Source of the DNA: Frigoribacterium sp. Leaf415
Lineage (GTDB): Bacteria; Actinomycetota; Actinomycetes; Actinomycetales; Microbacteriaceae
DNA length: 64,000 nucleotides
Reading direction: 5' to 3'
Assembly (NCBI RefSeq): GCF_001424645.1
Contig: NZ_LMQR01000002.1
Span: forward strand, 62,179-126,178
Shown here: piece after piece, positions 1 to 9,367 of the stretch
How the letters are laid out: every line of letters starts with the position of its first letter
How positions within the stretch are numbered: the first letter of the stretch is position 1
Program-made: the position numbers and the translations under genes
The notes under the pieces: generated by a model
What the model was told of the DNA's origin: nothing
The model's input: only the letters and a program-made list of their open reading frames with translations
Database searches by the model: none

Positions 1-418
1 AGCCCGGGATTCCGTCGACGTAGAGCCACCGTCGGTCGACCCTCACGAACCGACTGACCTCGTGCTGGGACCCGGCCCCCTCGGCGTCACGGAAGTGCGC
101 CTCGAACTCGACCGTCCCCTCGGCGTCGAACGGCCCGCCCGCCTCCGTCCGGACGACGTCGAGCCGGAACCAGCGCGTGGCCGGGTCGACCTCGAGCGTC
201 GCCGGGCGCGTCGTCGGGTGCCAGGTCTCGACCAGGTAGGAGGCGCGAGCGAGCGCGAACGCCGAGTACCGCGAGCGCATCAACCGTTCCGCCGTCGGGG
301 CGGGCGTCGTGCCCCGGTGCAGCGGTCCGCAGCACGACCCGTAGGTCTCGCCGCTGAGGCAGGGGCACCGGGCCGAGTCGTCGAGGTCGCGGCCGTAGAG
401 GGGAGCAGCAGGAGGCAT
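1..418 (-). CDS. YchJ/UPF0225-family SEC-C motif protein, 3' end cut by window edge
   Basis: The reading frame opens at the ATG at 418 and stays open to the window edge, giving 139 residues without the C-terminus. Residues 18-30 carry a SEC-C-type zinc motif with the cysteine pattern CPC...YGSCC, followed by SRYSAFA and WHPTTRP segments typical of the UPF0225/YchJ family. That family is small and poorly characterised; metal binding is the only role supported here. The upstream side is the repeat array at 505-847, so no shared promoter is evident. The family call is firm from the motif order; cellular role is unknown. Confidence 0.82.
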   Translation of the reverse strand, partial: MPPAAPLYGRDLDDSARCPCLSGETYGSCCGPLHRGTTPAPTAERLMRSRYSAFALARASYLVETWHPTTRPATLEVDPATRWFRLDVVRTEAGGPFDAEGTVEFEAHFRDAEGAGSQHEVSRFVRVDRRWLYVDGIPG

Positions 419-504
419 CGTGCAATTCTCCGGCACGTCCCCGCGCCCCGACACCCCCGCCTCCCTCGTCCTAGCCCTGCACCCGCCTCCGTCGTCCCAC
501 CCCC

Positions 505-847
505 GTCGGCAACTCCTGCCCCCTGTCACGGCGCACCCGCACCACGCCCGCCCCCGCACCCCCGACGCTGCACCAACCCGGAATTGCCGACACCCGCCAC
601 CCCCGCCGCACCTCCCGTCGGCAACTCCTCCCCCGTGCCGCCGCCCACCCGCACCACGCCCACCCCCGCACCCCCGACGCTGCACCAACCCGGAATTGCC
701 GACACCCGCCACCCCCGCCCAGCCACGCCGCACCCACACCCGCACCCGCCGCACCTCCCGGACGGCAACTCCTGCCCCGTGTCGCCGCCCACCCGCACCA
801 CGCCCGCCCCGGCACCCCCGACGCTGCACCAACCCGGAATTGCCGAC
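505..847. repeat. Array of three 87-bp repeats with inverted 12-bp ends
   Basis: Three copies of exactly 87 bp lie at 505-591, 617-703 and 761-847, separated by 25 and 57 bp. Each begins with GTCGGCAACTCC (GACGGCAACTCC in the third) and ends with GGAATTGCCGAC, so the ends are inverted with one or two mismatches. The interior is C-rich and contains CACCCGCACCACGCCC and GACGCTGCACCAACCC. No credible gene lies in 419-989; open frames there are a by-product of C-richness. Confidence 0.8.
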
Positions 848-989
848 ACCGGCCGCGCACGGCGGTCCGAGGTACACCGTCAGCGGGCGCCGGGCGCGCC
901 GGGACGGCTCCCCAGTCCGGGTCGCACCCCAAGGGGCCGCCCCCGCACTGGGCGTCGCCCCGGGTGCCTCGACCTGCCACGGTGATGAG

Positions 990-1385
990 GTGACGATCTC
1001 GCCGACCTCCGCCTCGCACCCCGTCCACGAGCAAGAGCTCGTGTTCGCCCACGTGCGTGCGGTCCTGGGCGCGGCGGAGGCCAGCCCCGTGCTGCCCCGG
1101 CTGTCCCGTCGCAAGACCGCCCGTGCCCTGGCGTCGGCCGGCTTCTGCAACCTGACCGGCGAACCCGTCCGGGCGTCCGCCCTGAAGCAGGACGGGACGC
1201 AGTTCTTCGACCGCTCCGAGACCGTCCTGGTCGAGTCCCTCAACAGCGGCCGGCGGTTCTACGGCCTGTTCGTCGAACCGACCTCGCCGACCCACGAGGA
1301 CTGGGCGACGATCACCGACATGTTCGCCGAGCTCGGGCGCCGCGTGCACGGCCGCCTCGCCCCCGCCGACCAGTTCCGCGGCTGA
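990..1385 (+). CDS. Unrecognised 131-aa protein
   Basis: I do not recognise this protein. The frame is open from far upstream through the repeat array, but protein-like composition starts near the GTG at 990, giving 131 residues. A basic patch (RRKTARAL) is followed by a mixed alpha/beta-looking C-terminal half with FYGLFVEP. There is no signal peptide, membrane segment or known catalytic motif. The start is uncertain because no clear ribosome site precedes it. A palindrome at 1418-1459 follows directly. Confidence 0.55.
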   Translation: MTISPTSASHPVHEQELVFAHVRAVLGAAEASPVLPRLSRRKTARALASAGFCNLTGEPVRASALKQDGTQFFDRSETVLVESLNSGRRFYGLFVEPTSPTHEDWATITDMFAELGRRVHGRLAPADQFRG

Positions 1386-1417
1386 GCCCGCCCGCCACAT
1401 CCGGGGTCGCACCATCG

Positions 1418-1459
1418 ATGTGGTGTCGAACCACCCATCTGCGTGGTTCGATGCCACAT
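1418..1459. repeat. Intergenic palindrome
   Basis: The arms are ATGTGG-TG-TCGAACCAC and GTGGTTCGA-TG-CCACAT around an 8-nt loop: 6 bp, a symmetric 2-nt mismatch, then 9 bp. Further partial copies of the arm word (CCACATCCG, GTGGTTCGA) flank it at 1395 and 1462. It lies between two genes on the same strand and has no T-run. Confidence 0.8.
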
Positions 1460-1521
1460 CCGTGGTTCGACTCGACCGCCCGAGCCGCCCGAGCACCGTG
1501 CCGCTGCCACCCCGCACCCGG

Positions 1522-1527
1522 TAGCGT
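1522..1527 (+). promoter_or_regulatory. -10 box of a probable leaderless promoter
   Basis: TAGCGT ends 6 nt before the ATG at 1534, the spacing expected when transcription starts at the start codon. Confidence 0.5.
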
Positions 1528-1533
1528 CGCGGC

Positions 1534-2400
1534 ATGCACGCCCTGCCGCCCGGAGCCCTCCGCATCGTCCACCTCAGTGACGCCCACCTGCTCGCCGACG
1601 GAGCCCTGCACCAGGGCGTCGTCGACACGGCCGAGGCCCTCGACCTCGTGCTGGCGGAGGCCGCGCGGGTCGAGGGGGTGCGACTGCTGGTGGGGTCGGG
1701 TGACCTGTCGGACGACGGGACCCGCGCCTCCTACCGGCACCTGCGAGAGCGCACCGACGCCTGGGCCCGCACGGCCGGCGCCGAGGTGGTGCTCGTGCCC
1801 GGCAACCACGACGTGCGCGAGGGCTTCGCCGAGGTGCTCGGCGGCGACCCGGCCCGACCGCTCGACCTCGTGCGCGACGTCGACGGGTGGCGGGTGATCG
1901 GGCTCGACACGTCCGTGCCCGGGGCCGGGTACGGCCTGCTGCGATCGGAGCAGCTCACCTGGCTGCGCGACGAGCTCGCGACGCCCGCCGGGCGCGGCAG
2001 CGTGCTCGTGCTGCACCACCCGCCGATCGCGGCGCCGACCACCCTGCACGAGTCCCTCGCCCTGCAGGACCCGGAGGCGCTGGCTGCGGTCCTCGAGGGA
2101 TCGGACGTCCGCGTCGTCCTCGCCGGGCACTACCACCACCACATCGTCGGCCACCTGTCGGGCGTGCCCGTGGTGGTCGCGCCCGGGGTGGCGAACGACA
2201 CGGACGTGCTGGCCGCCGTCGGCACCGAACGGGCCGTGCGCGGCTCGGGGTTCGCCGTGGTCGAGGTGTCGGCCGACGGGTCGGTGCGCTCGACCCCGGT
2301 ACCCGTGCGCGACCGGCGCGACGGCGACGAGGTGTTCGCGCTCGACGAGGCCGCCGTCGCCCGCATCGCCGCCGAGGCCGGCCCTCCCCCCACCGCCTGA
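1534..2400 (+). CDS. Calcineurin-like metallophosphoesterase, cyclic-nucleotide phosphodiesterase-like
   Basis: This 288-aa cytoplasmic protein shows the full set of class I metallophosphoesterase blocks in order: HLSDAH (13-18), GSGDLSDDG (about 54-62), GNHD (about 89), a LHHPP block (about 159) and GHYHHH (about 195). These residues bind the two metals. The layout and length match CpdA-type 3',5'-cyclic nucleotide phosphodiesterases, but the substrate cannot be fixed from sequence. The ATG is supported by a TAGCGT box 6 nt upstream, which suggests a leaderless transcript. Confidence 0.88.
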   Translation: MHALPPGALRIVHLSDAHLLADGALHQGVVDTAEALDLVLAEAARVEGVRLLVGSGDLSDDGTRASYRHLRERTDAWARTAGAEVVLVPGNHDVREGFAEVLGGDPARPLDLVRDVDGWRVIGLDTSVPGAGYGLLRSEQLTWLRDELATPAGRGSVLVLHHPPIAAPTTLHESLALQDPEALAAVLEGSDVRVVLAGHYHHHIVGHLSGVPVVVAPGVANDTDVLAAVGTERAVRGSGFAVVEVSADGSVRSTPVPVRDRRDGDEVFALDEAAVARIAAEAGPPPTA

Positions 2401-2435
2401 CCCGGGCCCGCCCCGCCCTCGCCCCGCCCCCGCGC

Positions 2436-2499
2436 CGCCGAGATGTCACGACTTGCCGCTCGTGTTCGGATGTGAGCGGCAAGTCGTGACATCTCGGCG
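2436..2499. repeat. Long palindrome, copy A of a two-copy family
   Basis: Two perfectly complementary 25-nt arms (2436-2460 and 2475-2499) enclose a 14-nt loop. The arm contains GATGTCACGACTTGCCGCT. A second copy with the same arm core is at 39400-39457. It lies downstream of the phosphoesterase gene and directly before a low-complexity GC tract. Confidence 0.9.
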
Positions 2500-2620
2500 A
2501 GCCCGGGCCCGGCCGGGCCGGGCGGGGCCAGGCCCGGCCGGGCCGGGCCAGGCCGGGCCGGGCCAGGCCGGGCCGGGCCGGGCCAGGCCGGGCCGGGCCA
2601 GGCAGGGCCGGGCCGGACCC
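2500..2620. repeat. Low-complexity GGCCGGGCCA tract
   Basis: About 120 bp composed almost only of GGCCGG, GGGCC and GGCCAGG words in tandem. It has no coding character and abuts the palindrome at 2436-2499. It probably arose by slippage. Confidence 0.75.
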
Positions 2621-2713
2621 GCGCCCAGGGGCCGCGCGTAGGCTCGGAGCAGGCCTGCCGCCCACCCGGGGTCGGCGCGAGGCCGATCGTCGAGTCGTGA
2701 AAGTGAGACCCCC

Positions 2714-3730
2714 ATGCGCGTGGTCGTCGTCGGAGCCACGGGCAACCTGGGCACCGCCCTGCTCACCCGCCTGCAGGCCGAACCCGAGGTGACGTCGCTC
2801 GTCGGCGTCGCCCGCCGCGGTCCCCGCATGGCGACGCCGCCGTACGGCGAGGTCACCTGGTTCTCGATCGACGTCGGGGCCGACGACTCGCCCGTGGCCC
2901 TCGAGCACGCGTTCGCGGGGGCCGACGCCGTCGTGCACCTCGGCTGGGCCCTGCAGCCGAGCCACCGCAAGGCCGTCATGTACCGCACGAACGTGCTCGG
3001 CACCTCGCACGTCCTCGACGCCGCCGCCCGGGCCGGTGTGCCGCACGTGCTCGTCGCGTCGTCGGTCGGCGCCTACTCCCGGGGCCCCAAGGGCCGCCGG
3101 GTCGACGAGACCTACAAGACCAAGGGCGTCCGCCGCTCGAGCTACTCGAAGCACAAGTCGATCAACGAGCGCGTCATGGACGCCTTCGCCGAACAGCACC
3201 CCGAGGTCACGCTGACCCGCATGCGTCCGGGCCTCGTGTTCCAGGCCGCCGCCGCGAGCGAGATCGTCGGCCTCTTCGCCGGCCGCTGGGTGCCCACCCG
3301 GTGGATGCAGCGCGTGCGCCCCCCGTTCATCCCGCTCGCCCCGCGCTTCGTGTCGCAGGTCGTGCACGCGAGCGACGTCGCGGACGCGTTCTGGCGGGCG
3401 ATCGACCGCCGTGCCGGCGGGGCGTTCAACCTCGCCGCCGAACCCGTGGTCGACCCCGACCGCATCGCCCGGGCGTTCGGCTCCCGCCTGCTGCCCGTGC
3501 CCTACCGCCTGCTGCGCGCGGTCGTACAGCTCACCTGGCTGGCCCGCCTGCAGCCGACCGAACCGGGCTGGCTCGACATCGCGGCCAAGATCCCCGTCAT
3601 GTCGACCGAGAAGGCCCGCACCGTGCTCGGCTGGACGCCCCGTCACACCTCGGACGAGACCCTGCGCGAGTTCGCCCACGCCCTCGCCCACCGCACGAAC
3701 CACGAGGGCTCGCACCCGCTGAACGGCTGA
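2714..3730 (+). CDS. NAD(P)-dependent epimerase/dehydratase (extended SDR)
   Basis: This 338-aa protein starts with a Rossmann fold and the glycine motif GATGNLG at residues 7-13. An ASSVGAYS stretch and a YSKHK motif near residue 145 supply the Ser-Tyr-Lys active site of extended short-chain dehydrogenases. The C-terminal half is variable, as usual for substrate-binding parts of nucleotide-sugar epimerase relatives; the substrate is unknown. The gene converges on a HAD phosphatase with an 86-bp gap, one of only two such gaps here without the GGAGGCGCGG word. Confidence 0.85.
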   Translation: MRVVVVGATGNLGTALLTRLQAEPEVTSLVGVARRGPRMATPPYGEVTWFSIDVGADDSPVALEHAFAGADAVVHLGWALQPSHRKAVMYRTNVLGTSHVLDAAARAGVPHVLVASSVGAYSRGPKGRRVDETYKTKGVRRSSYSKHKSINERVMDAFAEQHPEVTLTRMRPGLVFQAAAASEIVGLFAGRWVPTRWMQRVRPPFIPLAPRFVSQVVHASDVADAFWRAIDRRAGGAFNLAAEPVVDPDRIARAFGSRLLPVPYRLLRAVVQLTWLARLQPTEPGWLDIAAKIPVMSTEKARTVLGWTPRHTSDETLREFAHALAHRTNHEGSHPLNG

Positions 3731-3816
3731 TCGCCCGCCGCCGGCAGGGCCCGCAGAGCCCGTGCAGCCGGCACGGCTGCCCGGCCGCCCCGCCCGTCCG
3801 GCCCGCCCGCCCGCCC

Positions 3817-4470
3817 CTACGGCAGCGTCAGCTCGAGCAGTCCGTCCTCCCGAACGGTCACCGACACGCCCTCGTACCCGGTGACGCGCGGCAACCCGTC
3901 GGCGGCCGGGCCGTCGTGGTCCCCGACGACGACGACCGAGGCTCCGGAGGCGCGGGCGGCCTCGAGCCCCGCCGCGGCGTCCTCGAAGACGACGACCTCA
4001 CCGGGGTCGACCCCGAGCAGCTCGGCAGCCAGCAGATAACCGTCCGGGGCGGGTTTGCCCACGGCCACCTGCTCGGAGGCCAGCACGACCGCCGGCCAGG
4101 GCACGCCCGCCTCGGCCATCCGCGACCGCGCCAACTCGTGGTTCGCGCTCGTCACCAGGGCCACCCGGTCGTTCGGCAGGCCCGCCAGGAAGGCGGCCGC
4201 ACCCGGGATCTCGACGGTCCCGTCCCGCGTTCCGGCCTCGACGGCCTGCAGCCCGTGGGTCAGCGCGCGTGCCTCGACCTCGGGCAACCCGGGCAGGAAC
4301 CGCGTGACGGTGTCGTGGGTCTGCCGCCCGTGGGCGAACGCCAGCAGCTCGACGACGTCGAGCCCGTGCTCGGCGGCGAAGTCGCCCCAGATGCGTTCGA
4401 CGACGGCCGTGGAGTCGACGAGCGTGCCGTCCATGTCGAACACGATGGCGCGGCAGGTGAGGGTCGTCAT
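3817..4470 (-). CDS. HAD-superfamily phosphatase (subfamily IA, sugar-phosphatase-like)
   Basis: The protein is 217 aa from the ATG at 4470. The upstream extension of the frame is Cys-rich and not protein-like, so it was excluded. HAD motif I is DMDGTLVDS (12-20), motif II is TSAN, the motif III lysine is in GKPAPDGY, and motif IV is FEDAAAGLEAA. An alpha-helical cap sits between motifs I and II. Size and motifs resemble small sugar-phosphate or 2-phosphoglycolate phosphatases. It is divergent from the acidic-protein gene at 4529. Confidence 0.85.
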   Translation of the reverse strand: MTTLTCRAIVFDMDGTLVDSTAVVERIWGDFAAEHGLDVVELLAFAHGRQTHDTVTRFLPGLPEVEARALTHGLQAVEAGTRDGTVEIPGAAAFLAGLPNDRVALVTSANHELARSRMAEAGVPWPAVVLASEQVAVGKPAPDGYLLAAELLGVDPGEVVVFEDAAAGLEAARASGASVVVVGDHDGPAADGLPRVTGYEGVSVTVREDGLLELTLP

Positions 4471-4516
4471 GTCGCCAGTCTGCCCCGGCGCACATGCGGC
4501 ACGCACCCCCACGGCG

Positions 4517-4522
4517 TACCGT
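4517..4522 (+). promoter_or_regulatory. -10 box of a probable leaderless promoter
   Basis: TACCGT lies 6 nt before the ATG at 4529. Confidence 0.45.
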
Positions 4523-4528
4523 GCCGGC

Positions 4529-4948
4529 ATGCACGAAGACGAGCACGACACCCAGACCGGCACCACCCCGCGCGACGAGTCGACGACCACGGCCGGCGTC
4601 GGCTACGCCGGAACCGCCGACTCCGCGCCGGACCGTCGCGACGCCGACGACCCGACGGCCGACTTCCCGCGGAGCGAGGCGACCACCGCCGAGATGCAGC
4701 GGTCGGCCGTCGAGGACTCCCCCGCCGTCGACGAGGACACCGACCTGGACGCCGTCCAGGCCCTGCCCGGTGAGGGCGGACCGGACGACGGCGGCGACAT
4801 CGAGGTCGACCCCGACGACCTCAACCTCTCGGGCGACTCGATCCCCGGGCACCCCAAGCCCGGCGAACCCGATCCCGCCGACGGCTCCACGGCTGACGGC
4901 GCGGCCCCGTCGCACCCGAAGCCCGGACCGCCGAGGCCCCGAGGCTGA
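4529..4948 (+). CDS. Acidic, probably disordered 139-aa protein
   Basis: I do not recognise a family. The protein is dominated by Asp, Glu, Thr, Pro and Ala, for example DPDDLNLSGDSIPGHPKP, and lacks hydrophobic segments, so it is probably intrinsically disordered. The HPKPG motif occurs twice near the C-terminus. A TACCGT box 6 nt upstream supports the ATG at 4529, and a strong hairpin terminator follows 19 bp after the stop, so it looks like a monocistronic gene. Confidence 0.6.
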   Translation: MHEDEHDTQTGTTPRDESTTTAGVGYAGTADSAPDRRDADDPTADFPRSEATTAEMQRSAVEDSPAVDEDTDLDAVQALPGEGGPDDGGDIEVDPDDLNLSGDSIPGHPKPGEPDPADGSTADGAAPSHPKPGPPRPRG

Positions 4949-4966
4949 CGCCTCCGCACCGACACG

Positions 4967-4998
4967 AAGGGCCGCACCGTCTCGACGGTGCGGCCCTT
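4967..4998 (+). terminator. Hairpin terminator
   Basis: A perfect 14-bp stem (AAGGGCCGCACCGT and its complement) with a CTCG tetraloop lies 19 bp after the stop at 4948. The stem ends in CCCTT; no longer T-run follows. Confidence 0.75.
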
Positions 4999-5012
4999 CG
5001 GTGCGTGTGGTG

Positions 5013-5063
5013 TGGTGCCGGGCGGGCCGCCCCGTGAAGAAGCTCTCGGCCCGCCGGGCACCA
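5013..5063. repeat. Inverted repeat, 17-bp arms with one mismatch
   Basis: TGGTGCCGGGCGGGCCG at 5013-5029 pairs with 5047-5063 apart from one position; the loop is 17 nt. It follows the terminator at 4967-4998 in a 374-bp gene-free stretch (4949-5322). Confidence 0.55.
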
Positions 5064-5131
5064 CGCGCCCACCAGGGGCGGGCTCGCTCACGGTACCTCC
5101 GCAATCTGGGCACGCCAAGAACGCATCGCTC

Positions 5132-5175
5132 GGGAAACCCCTGATCAGACGCCCAAAATAGCTAGATAGGCTAGC
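5132..5175. promoter_or_regulatory. Regulatory element shared with the marR promoter at 35022-35066
   Basis: The order GGAAACCC, CTGATCAGAC, 8 nt, TAGCTAGA, 4 nt, CTAGC recurs at 35022-35066 upstream of a marR gene. The core is a perfect dyad, GCTAG-N5-CTAGC, at 5161-5175, with a separate TGATCA palindrome at 5142-5147. A GAAGGAGA word at 5187 is not followed by a start codon. The next gene starts 147 bp downstream. Confidence 0.6.
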
Positions 5176-5322
5176 CAACCCGCCGAAGGAGACCTCGGCG
5201 CCCACCTCCGGGCAGCAGCTCGGCCGATCCAGGTCGCGAGACCGTCTAACCTCTCGACCACGAGCGATTGTCCACAGCCTGTCCACAAAGCGAAAACTCG
5301 CGCCCGAGGTACGGTCGAGGGC

Positions 5323-6255
5323 GTGACCGACACCGCTGCCGCCGCCTCCCCCACGACCGACACCGCGCCTCCTGCCCCCGTGCTCGTGGTGATCGACCGG
5401 GCCCGGGCCGGCGCCCGGGGCGAGGGCCCCGGGTGGCACGTCGCCGACGCGACCGAGCCGACCGTGAACGTCGTCGACCTGGGCGTGACGCGCGGCGACG
5501 GCATCTTCGAGGCGTTCGGCGTCGTCGACGGAGCCGTCCAGGCGCTCGAGCCGCACCTGCGCCGCCTGGCCCGCTCGGCGGCGCTGCTCGACCTGCCCGA
5601 CCTCGACCTCGACCTGATCCGCGAGGCGGTGCTCGCCTCCGCCGCCGCCCACGCGCCGGTGCCGTTCGCGCTGACCAAGTTGATCGTGACGCGCGGCCTC
5701 GAGGGCGTGCCCGACAGCGAACCGACCGCCTGGGCGCGCACCGAGGTCTACGAGGACCACGCCGCCGAGCGCCGCGACGGCATCCGCGTCGTGGCGCTCG
5801 ACCGCGGCTACCGGCACGACGTCGCGCAGACCTCGCCGTGGCTGCTCCAGGGCGCGAAGACCCTCTCGTACGCCGTGAACAAGAGCGTCCTGCGCGAGGC
5901 CGCCCGCCGGGGTGCCGACGACGTGCTCTTCGTCAGCAGCGACGGGTACGCGCTCGAGGGGCCGTCGGCCTCGCTCGTCGCGCGTTTCGGCGACCGCTTC
6001 GTCACGCCGCGCACCGACCAGGGCATCCTCGAGGGCACGACGCAGGCCGCCGTGTTCGACGCCCTGGCCGACCTCGGCCACGAGACCGCGTACGAGCTGC
6101 TGCCCCTCGCCCGCGTGCACGAGGCCGACGCCCTGTGGCTGCTGTCGAGCGGGCGTCAGATCGCCCCGGTGTCGGACCTCGACGGGCGGCCGTTCGCGAT
6201 CGACCACGAGCTGACGACGACGCTCGTCGAGGCGCTCTGGGCCCGTCGCGACTGA
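5323..6255 (+). CDS. Class IV PLP enzyme, probable 4-amino-4-deoxychorismate lyase
   Basis: This 310-aa protein belongs to the fold-type IV PLP family shared by aminodeoxychorismate lyase and branched-chain aminotransferases. VTRGDGIFEAF (about 53-63) is the N-terminal signature, the PLP lysine is K179 in QGAKTLSYAVNK, and YALEGPSASL then GILEGTTQAAVF form the cofactor-phosphate side. Length fits PabC, which releases p-aminobenzoate for folate. No pabA/pabB partner is in the window, so an aminotransferase role is possible. GTG 5323 has TACGGT 7 nt upstream. The N-terminal TAPPAP residues are encoded by a copy of the CCGCGCCTCC word. Confidence 0.78.
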   Translation: MTDTAAAASPTTDTAPPAPVLVVIDRARAGARGEGPGWHVADATEPTVNVVDLGVTRGDGIFEAFGVVDGAVQALEPHLRRLARSAALLDLPDLDLDLIREAVLASAAAHAPVPFALTKLIVTRGLEGVPDSEPTAWARTEVYEDHAAERRDGIRVVALDRGYRHDVAQTSPWLLQGAKTLSYAVNKSVLREAARRGADDVLFVSSDGYALEGPSASLVARFGDRFVTPRTDQGILEGTTQAAVFDALADLGHETAYELLPLARVHEADALWLLSSGRQIAPVSDLDGRPFAIDHELTTTLVEALWARRD

Positions 6256-6458
6256 GCCCGGCTCACTGCTCGGGGCGGGACACACCGCGCGGCCACGACC
6301 GTCGTTCGAACGAATGTCCACCTTGCGAACGATGCGTCGGCCGATGGTGGCGATCGAACGGCGACCTGCGAGAGTCGGGAACGCGTCGATTCACGGCGAC
6401 GCGACCCGCTCCACCCCGTTCCTCACGCGGTCGCAGGGCCGCAGAGATGAGCTGAACA

Positions 6459-6563
6459 ATGAACATCGTCCACGCCTCCGGGCACCACCCCCTCGCGCAC
6501 GACCTGGCTCCCACCGAGCCGATCGACATCAGCGCACTCCTCCTGGCAGAGGCCTCGGCGTGA
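6459..6563 (+). CDS. Micro-protein, first gene of coupled pair A (34 aa)
   Basis: This is a 34-residue reading frame, MNIVHASGHH through LLLAEASA. I do not recognise it. It is supported by context: its TGA overlaps the GTG of the next gene (GTGA at 6560-6563), an arrangement repeated at 35834-36165. The preceding leader shares spaced blocks with that second locus: TTCACGGCG, a CACC...CCGTTCC block, TCGCAGGG and a GAGC just before the start. It could be a leader peptide that sets translation of the next gene. Confidence 0.45.
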   Translation: MNIVHASGHHPLAHDLAPTEPIDISALLLAEASA

Positions 6564-6829
6564 ACGCCGCCGACCTCGCCCGTCTCGGCCACGACCAGCT
6601 CGTGGCGCACGTCCGTCGCTCCGTCGACGTGACCGGTCACTACGTGGCCGACCGCCGGGTGCCCGCCGCCCGCATCGAGGTCTACCCCAAGCGTCGGCCC
6701 TCCGTCCGGGCCGACCGGTCGCAGGCCGACCGTGAGCCCGTCGTCTGCGGGACCGTCGTCGACATCACTCCGGGCCCCAGCTACGCCGACTTCTTCGCCC
6801 CCGCGGAGCAGCAGCTCGCCAGCGCCTGA
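6560..6829 (+). CDS. Small protein with LxHxQLVxxVRxSV motif (pair A)
   Basis: This 89-aa protein starts at a GTG overlapping the previous stop, which indicates translational coupling. Residues about 7-22, LARLGHDQLVAHVRRSV, match LTHEQLVSFVRGSV in the small protein at 36004, so the two are probably paralogues. The rest is basic (YPKRRPSVRADR) then ends with GPSYADFFAPAEQQ. I do not recognise the family. A hairpin terminator follows at 6861-6887, and then the inverted GGAGGCGCGG pair. Confidence 0.6.
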   Translation: MNAADLARLGHDQLVAHVRRSVDVTGHYVADRRVPAARIEVYPKRRPSVRADRSQADREPVVCGTVVDITPGPSYADFFAPAEQQLASA

Positions 6830-6860
6830 TCCCGGTCCGGCCCCGGCCGGCCCACGCGAC

Positions 6861-6887
6861 GACCGCCGTCCCCTCGGGGCGGCGGTC
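6861..6887 (+). terminator. Hairpin terminator with T-tract
   Basis: GACCGCCG and CGGCGGTC flank a further CCCC/GGGG pairing and a TCG loop; the sequence continues TTTCGTG. It is 31 bp after the stop at 6829. Confidence 0.75.
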
Positions 6888-6909
6888 TTTCGTGTGCCCG
6901 GTGGACGAA

Positions 6910-6950
6910 GGAGGCGCGGTGCCGGTCCCGAGGACCCGCACCGCGCCTCC
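6910..6950. repeat. Inverted pair of the GGAGGCGCGG word
   Basis: GGAGGCGCGGTGCCGGTCC on the left faces GGACCCGCACCGCGCCTCC on the right across a short loop, between the convergent ends of the small gene and glgX. This is the clearest hairpin form of a word found throughout the window. Confidence 0.85.
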
Positions 6951-6969
6951 TGCGCTCGCGTCGTCGAGC

Positions 6970-9027
<2,058 letters not shown>

Positions 9028-9186
9028 GCTCCCAGCAGTACAGGAGGAGCGCTGCCGGCGGCCAAGCTGAGCGCCGTACCCCGCCGAAGTGTCCTGCCCG
9101 TCCCGCCCCGCCCCGCGCCTCCCCCGCTCCCCCGCTTCCCGCCCCGCCCCTCCTGCCTGCCCGCCCCCGCCTCCTCCCCGCCCATA

Positions 9187-9244
9187 AACCCGGTTTCGAT
9201 CGATGCACCCGGAAGCTTCTGGGTGCATCGATCGAAACCGGGTT
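9187..9244. repeat. 58-bp palindrome, copy A of a two-copy family
   Basis: The arms read AACCCGGTTTCGATCGATGC inward on both strands and are centred on AAGCTT at 9213-9218; there is one mismatch near the centre. It lies between the divergent glgX and AbiEi-like genes. The sister copy is 10397-10452. The remaining 9028-9367 gap is C-rich and contains the GGAGGCGCGG word at 9113 and 9304. Confidence 0.9.
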
Positions 9245-9367
9245 CATCGCGACCGCGTCGCCTCCCGCACCGTCCGGCTCCAGGACGAGTTCTCCGCAGG
9301 TCAGGAGGCGCGGCTCCGGCGCCGGGACGGCGTTCGAGACCATGGCCCCGTGGAGAACCCCGACCCG

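Noticed and set aside
420..985. Protein-coding frames in the 87-bp repeat array
   Set aside because: Translations are Pro/His/Thr-rich repeats without domains, and the array has inverted ends typical of non-coding elements.
6269..6458. Known riboswitch upstream of micro-gene pair A
   Set aside because: The shared leader blocks did not match the SAM, cobalamin, TPP, ZTP or glutamine riboswitch consensus as I recall them.
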